Part shown: positions 8,830 to 17,332 of the stretch, one piece after another
How positions within the stretch are numbered: the stretch's first letter is position 1
Layout of the letters: each line of letters opens with the position of its first letter
Program-made: the position numbers and the translations under genes
Source of the DNA: an uncultured Flavobacteriaceae bacterium
GTDB lineage: Bacteria > Bacteroidota > Bacteroidia > Flavobacteriales > Flavobacteriaceae
Assembly: GCA_905479625.1 (NCBI GenBank)
Contig: CAJQNF010000112.1
Location: 1-43,125, forward strand
Length of the DNA stretch: 43,125 nt
Reading direction: 5' to 3'
The notes under the pieces: generated by a model
What the model was told of the DNA's origin: nothing
Database searches by the model: none
Seen by the model: the letters and a program-made list of their open reading frames with translations, nothing else

Positions 8830-9525
8830 ATGGATAGAAATAGCAACATTTACACTTTTGTTTTTGCCATTATTATGGTTATAGTTGTAGCAGCAGCGCT
8901 TGCGTTTACTGCGACAACTTTAAAACCTTTACAGGCTGAAAACGTCAGGCAGGAAAAGATGCAAAACATCTTATCGACCATTGGTATCAACATCACCCGT
9001 AAGGAAGCCAGCGAACAATTTTCACAATATGTGAAGCAGGAATTGGCACTTAATTCAGATGGTACAGTTAACGAACAGGTAGATGCCTTTAAGATCGAAT
9101 TGATGAAGGAGACGAAGAAATCTTCAGAAGAACAGGCATTTCCATTATATATTGCTGAGAAAGAGGGTAAGACTTTTTATGTTATTCCGCTTTTTGGAGC
9201 TGGACTTTGGAAAGAGATCTGGGGTTATATCGCATTGGATGAAGACAAGAACACGATTGTGGGTGCTTCATTTGACCATGCCGGTGAAACTGCTGGTTTG
9301 GGCGCAGAGATCAACCAATCTTGGTATGAAGATCAATATATCGGAAAGACCATTTTGGATGATGACAATAATTTTGTGTCAGTTGTAGCGGTTAAAGCAG
9401 GTGCTGTTGCAGATCCTAAGCACTCAGTAGATGCTATTTCCGGAGGAACGATTACTTCTGATGGGGTGTCACTTATGATAGAAGAAAGATTAGGAAACTA
9501 TTTACCATACTTTAAAAATAATTAA
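8830..9525 (+). CDS. nqrC: Na+-translocating NADH:quinone reductase subunit C
   Basis: A 231-residue protein with one N-terminal membrane helix (residues 7-30) and a periplasmic FMN-binding domain. The second covalent FMN attaches to T207 in SGGTITSDGV. Most characterised NqrC proteins read SGAT here, so Gly206 replaces the usual Ala while the acceptor Thr is retained. NqrC passes electrons between the 2Fe-2S/iron centre and FMN-NqrB. Its stop overlaps the nqrD start (TAATG), so the two are translationally coupled. Confidence 0.96.
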   Translation: MDRNSNIYTFVFAIIMVIVVAAALAFTATTLKPLQAENVRQEKMQNILSTIGINITRKEASEQFSQYVKQELALNSDGTVNEQVDAFKIELMKETKKSSEEQAFPLYIAEKEGKTFYVIPLFGAGLWKEIWGYIALDEDKNTIVGASFDHAGETAGLGAEINQSWYEDQYIGKTILDDDNNFVSVVAVKAGAVADPKHSVDAISGGTITSDGVSLMIEERLGNYLPYFKNN

Positions 9526-10199
9526 TGATGGCAGGAGAAAAAGAAGCTTTGTTTTCGCAGAAGAACAAAAGGTTATTAATTGATCCTTTGAATGATGATA
9601 ATCCGGTTACGGTTCAGGTTTTAGGGATCTGTTCAGCATTGGCAATTACGGTACAGTTAAAGGCAGCCGTTGTAATGTCGTTGGCGGTAATGTTCGTATT
9701 GGTATTTGGAAACTTGATCGTGTCTTTGTTGAGAAATCTAATTCCTAACAGGATAAGAATTATCGTTCAGTTACTAATTGTAGCCTTTTTGGTAATCTTG
9801 GTAGATCAGGTATTAAAAGCTTATTCATATGACGTCAGTAAACAGCTTTCAGTATTCGTTGGCCTTATTATTACAAACTGTATTATCATGGGTAGGTTTG
9901 AAGCTTTTGCTTTAGGTAACGGACCTTGGAAGTCAATTTTGGATGGCGTTGGAAACACTATTGGTTATGCAGTTATTTTGATCATCGTATCGTTTTTTAG
10001 AGAACTTTTTGGTGCTGGAAAATTGTGGGGATATGAAGTGTTGGGCCATAAAGGGAAGACTATCGCTGAATCAACCGGCTTGTACCATTACGGTTATGAG
10101 AATAATGGATTTATGATGCTGGCGCCAATGGCATTGATTACGGTGGGCATCTTGATCTGGTACCAAAGGTCTAAGAATAGAAAACTGATAGAAGAATAG
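9525..10199 (+). CDS. nqrD: Na+-translocating NADH:quinone reductase subunit D
   Basis: A 224-residue six-helix membrane protein of the NqrD/RnfE type. The two conserved cysteines that help hold the intramembrane iron centre are present: C36 in VLGICSALA and C119 in IITNCIIMGR, each in one half of the inverted repeat shared with NqrE. Two ATG codons in a row offer the start; the first overlaps the nqrC stop by one base. It is about 25 residues longer at the C-terminus than NqrE but normal for NqrD. Confidence 0.96.
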   Translation: MMAGEKEALFSQKNKRLLIDPLNDDNPVTVQVLGICSALAITVQLKAAVVMSLAVMFVLVFGNLIVSLLRNLIPNRIRIIVQLLIVAFLVILVDQVLKAYSYDVSKQLSVFVGLIITNCIIMGRFEAFALGNGPWKSILDGVGNTIGYAVILIIVSFFRELFGAGKLWGYEVLGHKGKTIAESTGLYHYGYENNGFMMLAPMALITVGILIWYQRSKNRKLIEE

Positions 10200-10245
10200 A
10201 ATTATAGTATAAACCTTTTATCACAAAGGAATAAAAAAGTAAAAC

Positions 10246-10863
10246 ATGGAAGCATTAGTAAGTTTGTTTGTTAGAAGCATATTCATAGACAATATGGTAT
10301 TTGCCTATTTTCTGGGAATGTGTTCTTATCTCGCGGTTTCAAAAACTGTGAAAACAGCAGTTGGTTTAGGGGCTGCAGTTATTTTTGTATTGGTTATAAC
10401 GGTACCTGCGAATTACCTTTTAGATACTTATATTTTGAAGGAAGGCGCTTTGGTGTGGTTAGGACCTGAATACGCATCGATTGACTTAAGTTTTTTGAGT
10501 TTTATCATGTTTATTGCAGTAATCGCCTCTATGGTGCAATTGGTTGAAATGATTGTAGAAAGATTTGCTCCGGCGCTTTATAGCGCATTGGGTATTTTCC
10601 TTCCTTTGATCGCTGTTAACTGTGCAATTTTAGGAGGTTCCTTATTTATGCAACAAAAGAATTTTACCACAGTAACGGAATCGTTAGTATATGGTTTAGG
10701 GTCAGGTATAGGATGGTTTCTCGCCATTGTCGCTATCGCGTCGATCAGAGAAAAAATAGCCTATTCAAATGTGCCACAACCATTGAAAGGTTTGGGAATT
10801 ACTTTTGTGATTACAGGCTTAATGGCCATCGCTTTCATGAGTTTTTCAGGAATAAAATTATAA
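10246..10863 (+). CDS. nqrE: Na+-translocating NADH:quinone reductase subunit E
   Basis: A 205-residue membrane protein, paralogous to NqrD with opposite topology. C26 in [11 protein letters not shown] and C126 in AVNCAILGG are the matching cysteine ligands of the iron centre between NqrD and NqrE. It lies 46 bases after nqrD and 21 before nqrF, in the invariant nqrABCDEF order. Confidence 0.96.
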   Translation: MEALVSLFVRSIFIDNMVFAYFLGMCSYLAVSKTVKTAVGLGAAVIFVLVITVPANYLLDTYILKEGALVWLGPEYASIDLSFLSFIMFIAVIASMVQLVEMIVERFAPALYSALGIFLPLIAVNCAILGGSLFMQQKNFTTVTESLVYGLGSGIGWFLAIVAIASIREKIAYSNVPQPLKGLGITFVITGLMAIAFMSFSGIKL

Positions 10864-10884
10864 TAAGTTAAGATCATATAGACA

Positions 10885-12177
10885 ATGAGTCCAATCGTAG
10901 CAAGTATCGTATTTTCATTAGTGTTGATACTCATCTTAGTAACCGTTTTACTTGTAGCTAAAGCGAAATTGCTTCCGTCAGGAAAGGTAAAACTTTTGAT
11001 CAACGGGAAAAAGGAAATTGAAGTTGAAACAGGTAGTACACTGTTGAATACTTTAAGTAATGAAAAGATATTTTTACCTTCAGCTTGTGGAGGTGGAGGT
11101 ACCTGTTTACAGTGTGAATGCCATGTATTAAAAGGTGGTGGAGAAGCCTTACCTACTGAAGTGCCAAACTTTACCCGGAAAGAATTAGCTGAGGGTGCTC
11201 GTCTGGGATGTCAGGTAAAGGTCAAGGAAGATATGGAAATCACTATTCCTGAAGAGATATTCGGTATCAAGAAATTTGAGGCTACTGTAGTCTCCAATTA
11301 TAATGTGGCTTCTTTTATCAAGGAATTCGTTGTGGAATTACCAGAAGACATGGATTATAAGGCAGGGGGTTATATCCAAATTGAAATCCCTAATACTGAG
11401 GTAAGTTTTGATCAAATTGATATTACCGCGCACCCAAAGGAACATCCAAATGATCCTGAAAAGTTTAAGTTGGAATGGGATAAATTTGACTTATGGCCTT
11501 TGAAAATGAAAAACAGTGACGATGTTGAAAGAGCTTATTCCATGGCTTCCTATCCTGCAGAAGGAAGGAACATCATGTTGAATGTGCGTATTGCCACGCC
11601 ACCATGGGACAGGGCTAAAAACAGCTGGGCAAGTGTCAACCCTGGAGTAGCTTCATCCTATATATTTAGTAAGAAAGCAGGTGATAAGGTGATTGTTTCA
11701 GGACCTTATGGTGAATTCTTTATCAATGAATCTGATTCTGAAATGCTTTATGTAGGTGGAGGTGCAGGTATGGCACCAATGAGATCTCATTTGTATCATT
11801 TATTCAAAACATTGCAAACTGGAAGAAAGGTGACCTATTGGTATGGAGGAAGATCGAAAAGAGAATTATTCTATACGGATCACTTTAGAGATCTTGAAAA
11901 AGAGTTTCCTAATTTCAAATTCTATATTGTTCTTTCAGAGCCTTCAGAAGAGGATGATTGGAAGGTGATGAAGGATATTGATGATAAAGAAGGTGACGGA
12001 TTCTTAGGATTTGTACATCAAGCTGTAATAGATCAATACCTTTCAAAACATGAAACACCAGAAGACCTTGAATTGTATTTCTGTGGTCCTCCAATGATGA
12101 ACCAGGCGGTTCAAAAAATGGGTGAAGATTTTGGAATGGCAGATGAGAATATTAGATTTGATGACTTTGGCGGATAA
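10885..12177 (+). CDS. nqrF: Na+-translocating NADH:quinone reductase subunit F (NADH-oxidising)
   Basis: A 430-residue protein that takes electrons from NADH. It has an N-terminal membrane anchor (residues 5-28) and a ferredoxin domain with 2Fe-2S ligands C68, C74, C77 (ACGGGGTCLQC) and C109. An FAD domain contains RAYSMASYPAE, and the NADH domain has GGGAGMAPMRSHL and YFCGPPMMNQAV. It ends with the aromatic-rich tail FDDFGG typical of NqrF. It is the last gene of the operon; a strong intrinsic terminator follows 26 bases after the stop. Confidence 0.97.
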   Translation: MSPIVASIVFSLVLILILVTVLLVAKAKLLPSGKVKLLINGKKEIEVETGSTLLNTLSNEKIFLPSACGGGGTCLQCECHVLKGGGEALPTEVPNFTRKELAEGARLGCQVKVKEDMEITIPEEIFGIKKFEATVVSNYNVASFIKEFVVELPEDMDYKAGGYIQIEIPNTEVSFDQIDITAHPKEHPNDPEKFKLEWDKFDLWPLKMKNSDDVERAYSMASYPAEGRNIMLNVRIATPPWDRAKNSWASVNPGVASSYIFSKKAGDKVIVSGPYGEFFINESDSEMLYVGGGAGMAPMRSHLYHLFKTLQTGRKVTYWYGGRSKRELFYTDHFRDLEKEFPNFKFYIVLSEPSEEDDWKVMKDIDDKEGDGFLGFVHQAVIDQYLSKHETPEDLELYFCGPPMMNQAVQKMGEDFGMADENIRFDDFGG

Positions 12178-12203
12178 GCTATAAATGCCGCATATAAAAT
12201 ATA

Positions 12204-12228
12204 AATCCCGCCATTGGCGGGATTTTTT
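12204..12228 (+). terminator. Intrinsic terminator of the nqr operon
   Basis: A perfect 9-bp stem, AATCCCGCC paired with GGCGGGATT around the loop ATT, followed by a run of T. It ends transcription after nqrF. Confidence 0.9.
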
Positions 12229-12520
12229 ATTTGTATAACACATCTTTTTAACGCTGCTTACAGTTATTGAGGTTGCACCTTGTAGAAGGTGTTTCCGGAC
12301 TTTAATTCAGTAGTTTACATAGGATCTGTATGGATTCTTGAGAGATATAAGGGGATCATGTCTCTATGGGTATAATATTGGCCTGCATCCAAAAAGAATC
12401 ATAGGTTGCTTAAAGCTATTCCTTATGCATCAAATGGATCTTTATGGTATAAACCCTTTGTGTCGAATAAAAACACTTCTGGCCTCACTTAATAAGGGCG
12501 GTTTAATGAAACTATAGGTC
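12229..12520. other. Non-coding stretch between two inward-facing terminators
   Basis: About 290 bases with no frame I can support; the longest plausible one is about 30 codons (ends near 12513) and has no recognisable features. A small hairpin, CACCTT-GTAG-AAGGTG, lies at 12276-12291. I see no RNA gene, promoter or mobile-element remnant. Confidence 0.5.
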
Positions 12521-12546
12521 AAAAAAAAATCCTGCCAATGGCAGGA
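12521..12546 (-). terminator. Intrinsic terminator of the OmpA-family gene
   Basis: On the minus strand a 7-bp stem, TCCTGCC paired with GGCAGGA around loop ATT, is followed by nine T. It lies 28 bases after the stop of the OmpA lipoprotein. An A/T tract on the other side could also let it act on the plus strand. Confidence 0.85.
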
Positions 12547-12573
12547 CTTTTTTTATGATTATAAGACTAAAAA

Positions 12574-13401
12574 CTATTCAGGTTTTTGTTCCAAAATATC
12601 AAAGAATTCTTCCAATTTAGGTAGAATCACGATTCTTGTTCTTCTGTTGATAGATCTTCCTTCTGCTGTATCATTTGATGCTAAAGGAACATATTCACTT
12701 CTACCTGCAGCAATTAGCCTGCTCGGTGCAACTTCAAAATCGTTTTGAAGCACTCTAACTACTGAAGCAGCTCTGGCAACACTAAGATCCCAGTTGTCTT
12801 GCATGCTTTTTGTACTGATCGGCACATTGTCGGTATAGCCTTCTACCTGAACTTCCATTTCCGGTTTGCCGTTCACCACTGTTGCTACTTTACCAAGAAC
12901 TTCTTTCGCTCTGTCAGAAACAGTTGCGCTTCCGCTTTTGAAAAGCATTTTGTCTGCAATTGAGATATAGACTACTGTTTTCTCAACATCTATCTGAATG
13001 TCTTCATCCTGAATACCAGCTGCAAGATCTTTTTTCAACTGAAAAGCAAGGGCCAGATTGATTGAATCTTTTTTGGTCATCGCATCGCGAACTCCATTGA
13101 TGTATTTGTCTTTCTCACTAAGTTGTGCAATAACTTCTTTAATATTGTCTGAAGAAGATTGTGTCAAAACAGTTAAGTTCTCTACCTGCTGAATTGAACG
13201 TGCCTTGTCTTCTTTTAATGAATTGTTTAATTCCATCAAGTGATCTTTATCCACCAAACATGATTGCAGATCAGCTTTGGCATCTACCAGATCTTGTTTT
13301 GTTTTGTTGTGTTGCGTTTCGAGATCAGCATATTTTTTACTTGAAATACATGAAGTTAAGAGAACCGATACAAACAGGGCTCCAAAAAATAATTTTTTCA
13401 T
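12574..13401 (-). CDS. OmpA-family peptidoglycan-binding lipoprotein
   Basis: A protein of about 275 residues starting at MKKLFFGALFVSVLLTSC. This is a lipoprotein signal with cysteine 18 in the lipobox, so the protein is anchored in a membrane, probably the outer one. The open frame extends 26 codons further upstream, but that would bury the signal peptide and include a promoter box. Residues 20-100 form a likely coiled coil rich in K, D, Q and L. The C-terminal 120 residues are an OmpA-like domain with VEGYTDNVPI, the NWDLSVARAASVVRVL helix and the AAGRSEYVP segment that binds diaminopimelate. It is divergent from apbE and convergent with nqrF, with its own terminator. It probably links envelope and cell wall. 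Confidence 0.85.
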   Translation of the reverse strand: MKKLFFGALFVSVLLTSCISSKKYADLETQHNKTKQDLVDAKADLQSCLVDKDHLMELNNSLKEDKARSIQQVENLTVLTQSSSDNIKEVIAQLSEKDKYINGVRDAMTKKDSINLALAFQLKKDLAAGIQDEDIQIDVEKTVVYISIADKMLFKSGSATVSDRAKEVLGKVATVVNGKPEMEVQVEGYTDNVPISTKSMQDNWDLSVARAASVVRVLQNDFEVAPSRLIAAGRSEYVPLASNDTAEGRSINRRTRIVILPKLEEFFDILEQKPE

Positions 13402-13427
13402 AATTTGAATAGAATTTAATTTAAATA

Positions 13428-13435
13428 CAAAATTA
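13428..13435 (-). promoter_or_regulatory. Candidate -7 box for the OmpA-family lipoprotein gene
   Basis: The minus strand reads TAATTTTG, an exact TAnnTTTG match, 26 bases before the chosen ATG at 13401. No clear -33 TTG is visible. It supports the shorter protein, because the longer frame would start upstream of the promoter. Confidence 0.4.
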
Positions 13436-13502
13436 TTAAATATTTTGCTTTCTTTAACATATTTTACTAAAAAAAACACAAAAGCAAAACTAAGATAAAA
13501 CT

Positions 13503-13510
13503 TATCTTTG
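13503..13510 (+). promoter_or_regulatory. Candidate -7 box for apbE
   Basis: TATCTTTG is an exact TAnnTTTG match and sits 27 bases before the apbE ATG. Its last three bases are the TTG that would be the upstream alternative start, which makes that start unlikely. Confidence 0.45.
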
Positions 13511-13537
13511 TATGTTAAAGAATCTATAATTTTTAGG

Positions 13538-14536
13538 ATGAAAAAAATATTTTTTATACTGCTTTTTACGATGATCTGGTCATGTGATAAGGAGCCTTTA
13601 AAGGATTACAGACAAATAGGAGGTGTGGCTTTTGGAACTAGTTTCAATATCACTTTTGATGACGCTAAAACAAATATATCTGAAGTCGATATTGATAGTT
13701 TGATCCACGCCATGAATAAATCTTTATCGACCTATATACCAAATTCGGATATTTCAAAGATCAATAGAGGTGATACAACTGTTATTGTCGATGCGCTTTT
13801 TCAAGAAGTTTTTGAAAAATCAGCAAAGATTTATCTGGAAACAGACGGAGCGTTCGATCCAACTATAGGTACCCTGGTCAACGCCTGGGGATTTGGGCCT
13901 GAAGACAGTTTGGGTCAAATGGAACAAGGAACCGTAGATAGCCTGCTGGTTTTTGTAGGGTTTGATCAGGTGCGTCTTGACAATGGGAAGTTGATTAAAA
14001 AGCATCCGGAAACCTATCTCGATTTTAATGCGAATGCCAAAGGGTTTGCAGTAGATGTAATAGGTAGATTTCTGGAGAGTAAAGAGATTCTTAATTATTT
14101 GATTGAAATAGGAGGAGAGATAAGGGCCCGGGGTGTAAACTCTAAAACCCAACCCTGGAGAATAGCCATAGAAGAACCAAATTTTGATGGAAGCCGGTCT
14201 TTTCAAACTATAGTAGCCTTGAACAACGAATCTATTGCTACTTCGGGGAATTACCGAAAGTTTAAAATTGATTCTTTAAGTGGTGAAAAGTATGCCCATA
14301 CCATCGACACGCAAACTGGATATCCAAGTAAAAGTAACTTATTGAGCGCCTCCGTGATTGCTAAGCTAGACTGTGCAGACGTTGATGCATATGCCACAGC
14401 TTTTATGGCCATGGGTCTTGAGAAAACAAAACAATTTATTGAAAAGCACGATGAGATAAAAGTTTTTCTGATTTACAACGATGGGGAGAATGGTTTAAAA
14501 ACTTTTAGAACTGAAAACCTGATACTTGAAAATTAA
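13538..14536 (+). CDS. apbE: FAD:protein FMN transferase
   Basis: A protein of about 332 residues, starting at the ATG of a lipoprotein signal peptide (MKKIFFILLFTMIWSC, lipid-modified Cys). A TTG ten codons earlier is in frame but overlaps a -7 promoter box. ApbE splits FAD and attaches FMN through a phosphoester to Thr of target proteins on the outer face of the inner membrane. Family motifs are visible: GTSFNITFDD near the N-terminus, DGAFDPTIGTLVNAWGFGP, DFNANAKGFAVDVIG, EIGGEIRARG, and the C-terminal HTIDTQTGYP and DCADVDAYATAFMAMG that bind metal and flavin. The natural substrates here are NqrB T208 and NqrC T207 encoded just upstream. It is a separate unit from the nqr operon. Confidence 0.93.
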   Translation: MKKIFFILLFTMIWSCDKEPLKDYRQIGGVAFGTSFNITFDDAKTNISEVDIDSLIHAMNKSLSTYIPNSDISKINRGDTTVIVDALFQEVFEKSAKIYLETDGAFDPTIGTLVNAWGFGPEDSLGQMEQGTVDSLLVFVGFDQVRLDNGKLIKKHPETYLDFNANAKGFAVDVIGRFLESKEILNYLIEIGGEIRARGVNSKTQPWRIAIEEPNFDGSRSFQTIVALNNESIATSGNYRKFKIDSLSGEKYAHTIDTQTGYPSKSNLLSASVIAKLDCADVDAYATAFMAMGLEKTKQFIEKHDEIKVFLIYNDGENGLKTFRTENLILEN

Positions 14537-14613
14537 GAGATGATATCACTTTTATTGATCTAAAACTTTTAATAAAAAAATATTCCAACCCAATGAGCCA
14601 CTCAAAATTGTAG

Positions 14614-15582
14614 TTATTTTTGTTGAAGTGTTTTTAGAATTGCTTCAAGTTCAAAGACGACATCCCTTTTTTTAGAAGATGGCGAAAAGCTAAAACCTTC
14701 CACAACGATCAGGCGATCATTCGCTTTATCTTCAATTGTGTAGCTGATAAATGGACCACCCATAAAATCACCTTCAACGAACCACAATCCTCTAGATTCG
14801 ATGGCTTTGACTTTGTTAAATTCAACGTCTCTGGTTACTGGTGTGAATTTAGGTTCAGTTCTCATATAGGTGTTGTCAAACTGACCCGGGATATAACTTT
14901 TGCCAATAGAATCTCTAAAGGAAACAAGTGACTCCATCGTATAGGGCTCACCAAAAACAGGGATTTCATAAGCAATAATATTTAATAACCCTCTTTCAAA
15001 AGTATTTCTATACCATAAAAATTGCCCTGAGTCTTCTACCATTCTGTACTCCGAAGGAATTTTCATAGAAATACCAAGGCTGTTTAATGTTTCAATTGTT
15101 TCAGGATCATGAAAATCCTTTGTTACCTTTCTTTGATAAAGGGCCAAATCATTTTTCTTAAAAATATCAATGATTTCAGTTGAATGGGACCGAATATTTT
15201 GAATTAAAGCCTCTTTATCTTTTGATAAAATGGTAACCGTTGTCTGCGGACTTGCATGAACATTGTGATTGGTATAAAAATTCTCTTCATTATCAAGACC
15301 TACAAATAGGATATTTCGATTTCTTTTAAAGAGACTGTTAAAGGTAAAAGGGTCTACTTGGTTAATTGAAAACTGATTTTCCTCCTGAGGCAAACCTATA
15401 ACAGGTTCGCTGATGATATTTTTAAGTTCATCACCTACCTTGCCCTGCCAATCTTCATCGTTCATAACGATTAAAACATGATTAATTCGACCAGTTGAGG
15501 ATACAAGGGTTACGGTATCACTTTTGCCGCAAGAGATCAGTAATCCTAAGGATAAAATGGCAAATGAAATTCTTTTCAACAT
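14614..15582 (-). CDS. DUF4837 family lipoprotein
   Basis: A 322-residue protein with a lipoprotein signal (MLKRISFAILSLGLLISC). The N-terminal pattern STGRINHVLIVMNDEDWQGKVGD matches DUF4837, a family found almost only in Bacteroidota, of unknown function. The rest contains a repeated ion of alpha/beta elements, SFRDSIGKSYIPGQF, and ends in a beta-rich domain with GPFISYTIEDKANDRLIVVEGF. It is convergent with apbE and 41 bases downstream of the first lytic transglycosylase gene, so it is probably co-transcribed with the cell-wall genes. An envelope role is inferred from this context only. Confidence 0.8.
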   Translation of the reverse strand: MLKRISFAILSLGLLISCGKSDTVTLVSSTGRINHVLIVMNDEDWQGKVGDELKNIISEPVIGLPQEENQFSINQVDPFTFNSLFKRNRNILFVGLDNEENFYTNHNVHASPQTTVTILSKDKEALIQNIRSHSTEIIDIFKKNDLALYQRKVTKDFHDPETIETLNSLGISMKIPSEYRMVEDSGQFLWYRNTFERGLLNIIAYEIPVFGEPYTMESLVSFRDSIGKSYIPGQFDNTYMRTEPKFTPVTRDVEFNKVKAIESRGLWFVEGDFMGGPFISYTIEDKANDRLIVVEGFSFSPSSKKRDVVFELEAILKTLQQK

Positions 15583-15623
15583 CGTGAAGGTTTAAGACGG
15601 AATACCGCTGATCAAAAAGAATA

Positions 15624-17207
15624 CTAGTAGATTTTGAGCTCGGTTCCTGGTTTGAGACTTTTGGTACTCCAAATATTGTTCCATTCTTTCAATTGTGCAA
15701 CAGAAACTTGTGGATATTTTTGAGAGATTAACCATAAGGAATCTCCTTTCTTGACAACATAGATTGCATATTTACCTTTTGGAGCTTCTTTTTTTACAGT
15801 TGTTTTCTTTTTAGCTGGAGCAGAAGCTGCCGCCATTGGTCTTCTTGGATATATCGTAAGGCGTTGCCCTACCCTAAGGTCATTATTTTTTAATCCGTTC
15901 CATCGTTTGATACTGCTTACAGAGACCCCGTATCTATTTGCGATCTTACCCAGGTAGTCGCCACTTTTTACCCGGTATCGGATTCTGTCATTGGCTTCAA
16001 AATATTTAGGTAATGGTTTTTCTCTTTTGGCATCTTCCTCTTCCGCATAGGCGTAGATTTGTGCCTCATTAGAAACAAAGTTTCCAACCATATATTTTGG
16101 CAAAGTCAAGGTGTATCCCCTGTCTTTAACAACAGGTATAATTTTCAACTTGTATTGTGGGTTTAGAAAAGTGATTAATTCCATATCAGCACCTAAGACA
16201 CTATTGACCTGTTCAAATGAAATTTGTCTTTTCACCACTATAGTATCGGTTTCAAAAGTGTTCAACACTTCATTTGTTGCATATAATTGGTGTTCATCAG
16301 CATATTCAAAAATATAGTAGGTAGCATAGAACGCAGGTAAATATCCGGCGGTTTCTCTTGGTAAATAGTGACGAATATTCCAATAGTTCTTTTGTCCTCC
16401 GGCTCTTCGGATGGCTTTATTTACATTTCCCGGACCAGAATTATAAGCGGCAAGGGCAAGATCCCAATCATTGAAAATCCGGTGTAATTTTGAGAGATAC
16501 TGACAGGCAGCTTCTGTAGCTTTGATCGGATCACTCCTTTCATCAACATAAGAACTCACTTTCAAATCGTATTCTCTTCCTGTTCCATACATGAATTGCC
16601 ATAATCCTTTGGCGCCAACTCGAGAAGTCGCATTGGCTTTTAAAGCCGACTCAACAATGGCCAGATATTTGAGTTCCATCGGAATATCATATTTGGCGAG
16701 GTGCTCTTCAAACATAGGAAAGTAATATTTTGCTTTCCCCATCAGATTGGCAAGCGTTTGCTGTCTGTTTTTTAAATAATGTTTGATAATTTTTTCCAGT
16801 GATGGATTGTATTCAAAATTGAATGGGGTTTGGCTATCTAAATGGGCAATTCTTTCTTTTAATTGCTCAGTTGTAAAATTTTCGATCACTACCTTTCCTA
16901 TGGTATCTTCCGGCTTAATGACCAAACTACTGTCGATAACATTGTTTTTCCAGGATTCAAGCCATTTTTTATCAAACTCGCTCACCTCGATATGATCGAT
17001 CAGGGCAATCGCCTTTCCTTCGATCAGTGTGGTATCAATTCTTACTGTGTCAATAAGTTTGTTTTGAGTTAGAAAGTCAGTATTGGATAAGGAATCTCCA
17101 GTGATTTCCATTGGCTCATTTAACACTTCAGCTTGTTGATCCTGAGCTTGGATCAGGCTCATAAAAAGGCAAAGGCTTAGGGATAAATATTGGCGCATCA
17201 ATTTCAT
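15624..17207 (-). CDS. LysM-containing lytic transglycosylase (MltD-like)
   Basis: A protein of about 527 residues. Several in-frame ATGs cluster at 17198-17216, and I chose the one giving [22 protein letters not shown], a signal peptide. A helical region precedes the SLT goose-lysozyme-type domain (about 160-300). The catalytic Glu is in IVESAL (about residue 186), followed by [29 protein letters not shown] and [12 protein letters not shown]. Two LysM domains follow at the C-terminus ([19 protein letters not shown] and [20 protein letters not shown]) separated by a basic Ala/Lys linker. It cuts peptidoglycan glycan strands in the periplasm. It is a paralogue of its upstream neighbour. Confidence 0.9.
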   Translation of the reverse strand: MKLMRQYLSLSLCLFMSLIQAQDQQAEVLNEPMEITGDSLSNTDFLTQNKLIDTVRIDTTLIEGKAIALIDHIEVSEFDKKWLESWKNNVIDSSLVIKPEDTIGKVVIENFTTEQLKERIAHLDSQTPFNFEYNPSLEKIIKHYLKNRQQTLANLMGKAKYYFPMFEEHLAKYDIPMELKYLAIVESALKANATSRVGAKGLWQFMYGTGREYDLKVSSYVDERSDPIKATEAACQYLSKLHRIFNDWDLALAAYNSGPGNVNKAIRRAGGQKNYWNIRHYLPRETAGYLPAFYATYYIFEYADEHQLYATNEVLNTFETDTIVVKRQISFEQVNSVLGADMELITFLNPQYKLKIIPVVKDRGYTLTLPKYMVGNFVSNEAQIYAYAEEEDAKREKPLPKYFEANDRIRYRVKSGDYLGKIANRYGVSVSSIKRWNGLKNNDLRVGQRLTIYPRRPMAAASAPAKKKTTVKKEAPKGKYAIYVVKKGDSLWLISQKYPQVSVAQLKEWNNIWSTKSLKPGTELKIY

Positions 17208-17332
17208 TATCATCATCTTTGTTGTGAGTATGTTCGGTATCAAAACGGTAAAAATAGAACAAAATTTTATTTATTCAATTTTTTTTAAGCCTTCCCAAAA
17301 CATTTAGCATTACCTTAAGATATACAGGTCAT

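Noticed and set aside
12276-12291. Hairpin CACCTT-GTAG-AAGGTG as a terminator
   Set aside because: The stem is 6 bp without a T tract, and the nqr terminator already lies upstream.
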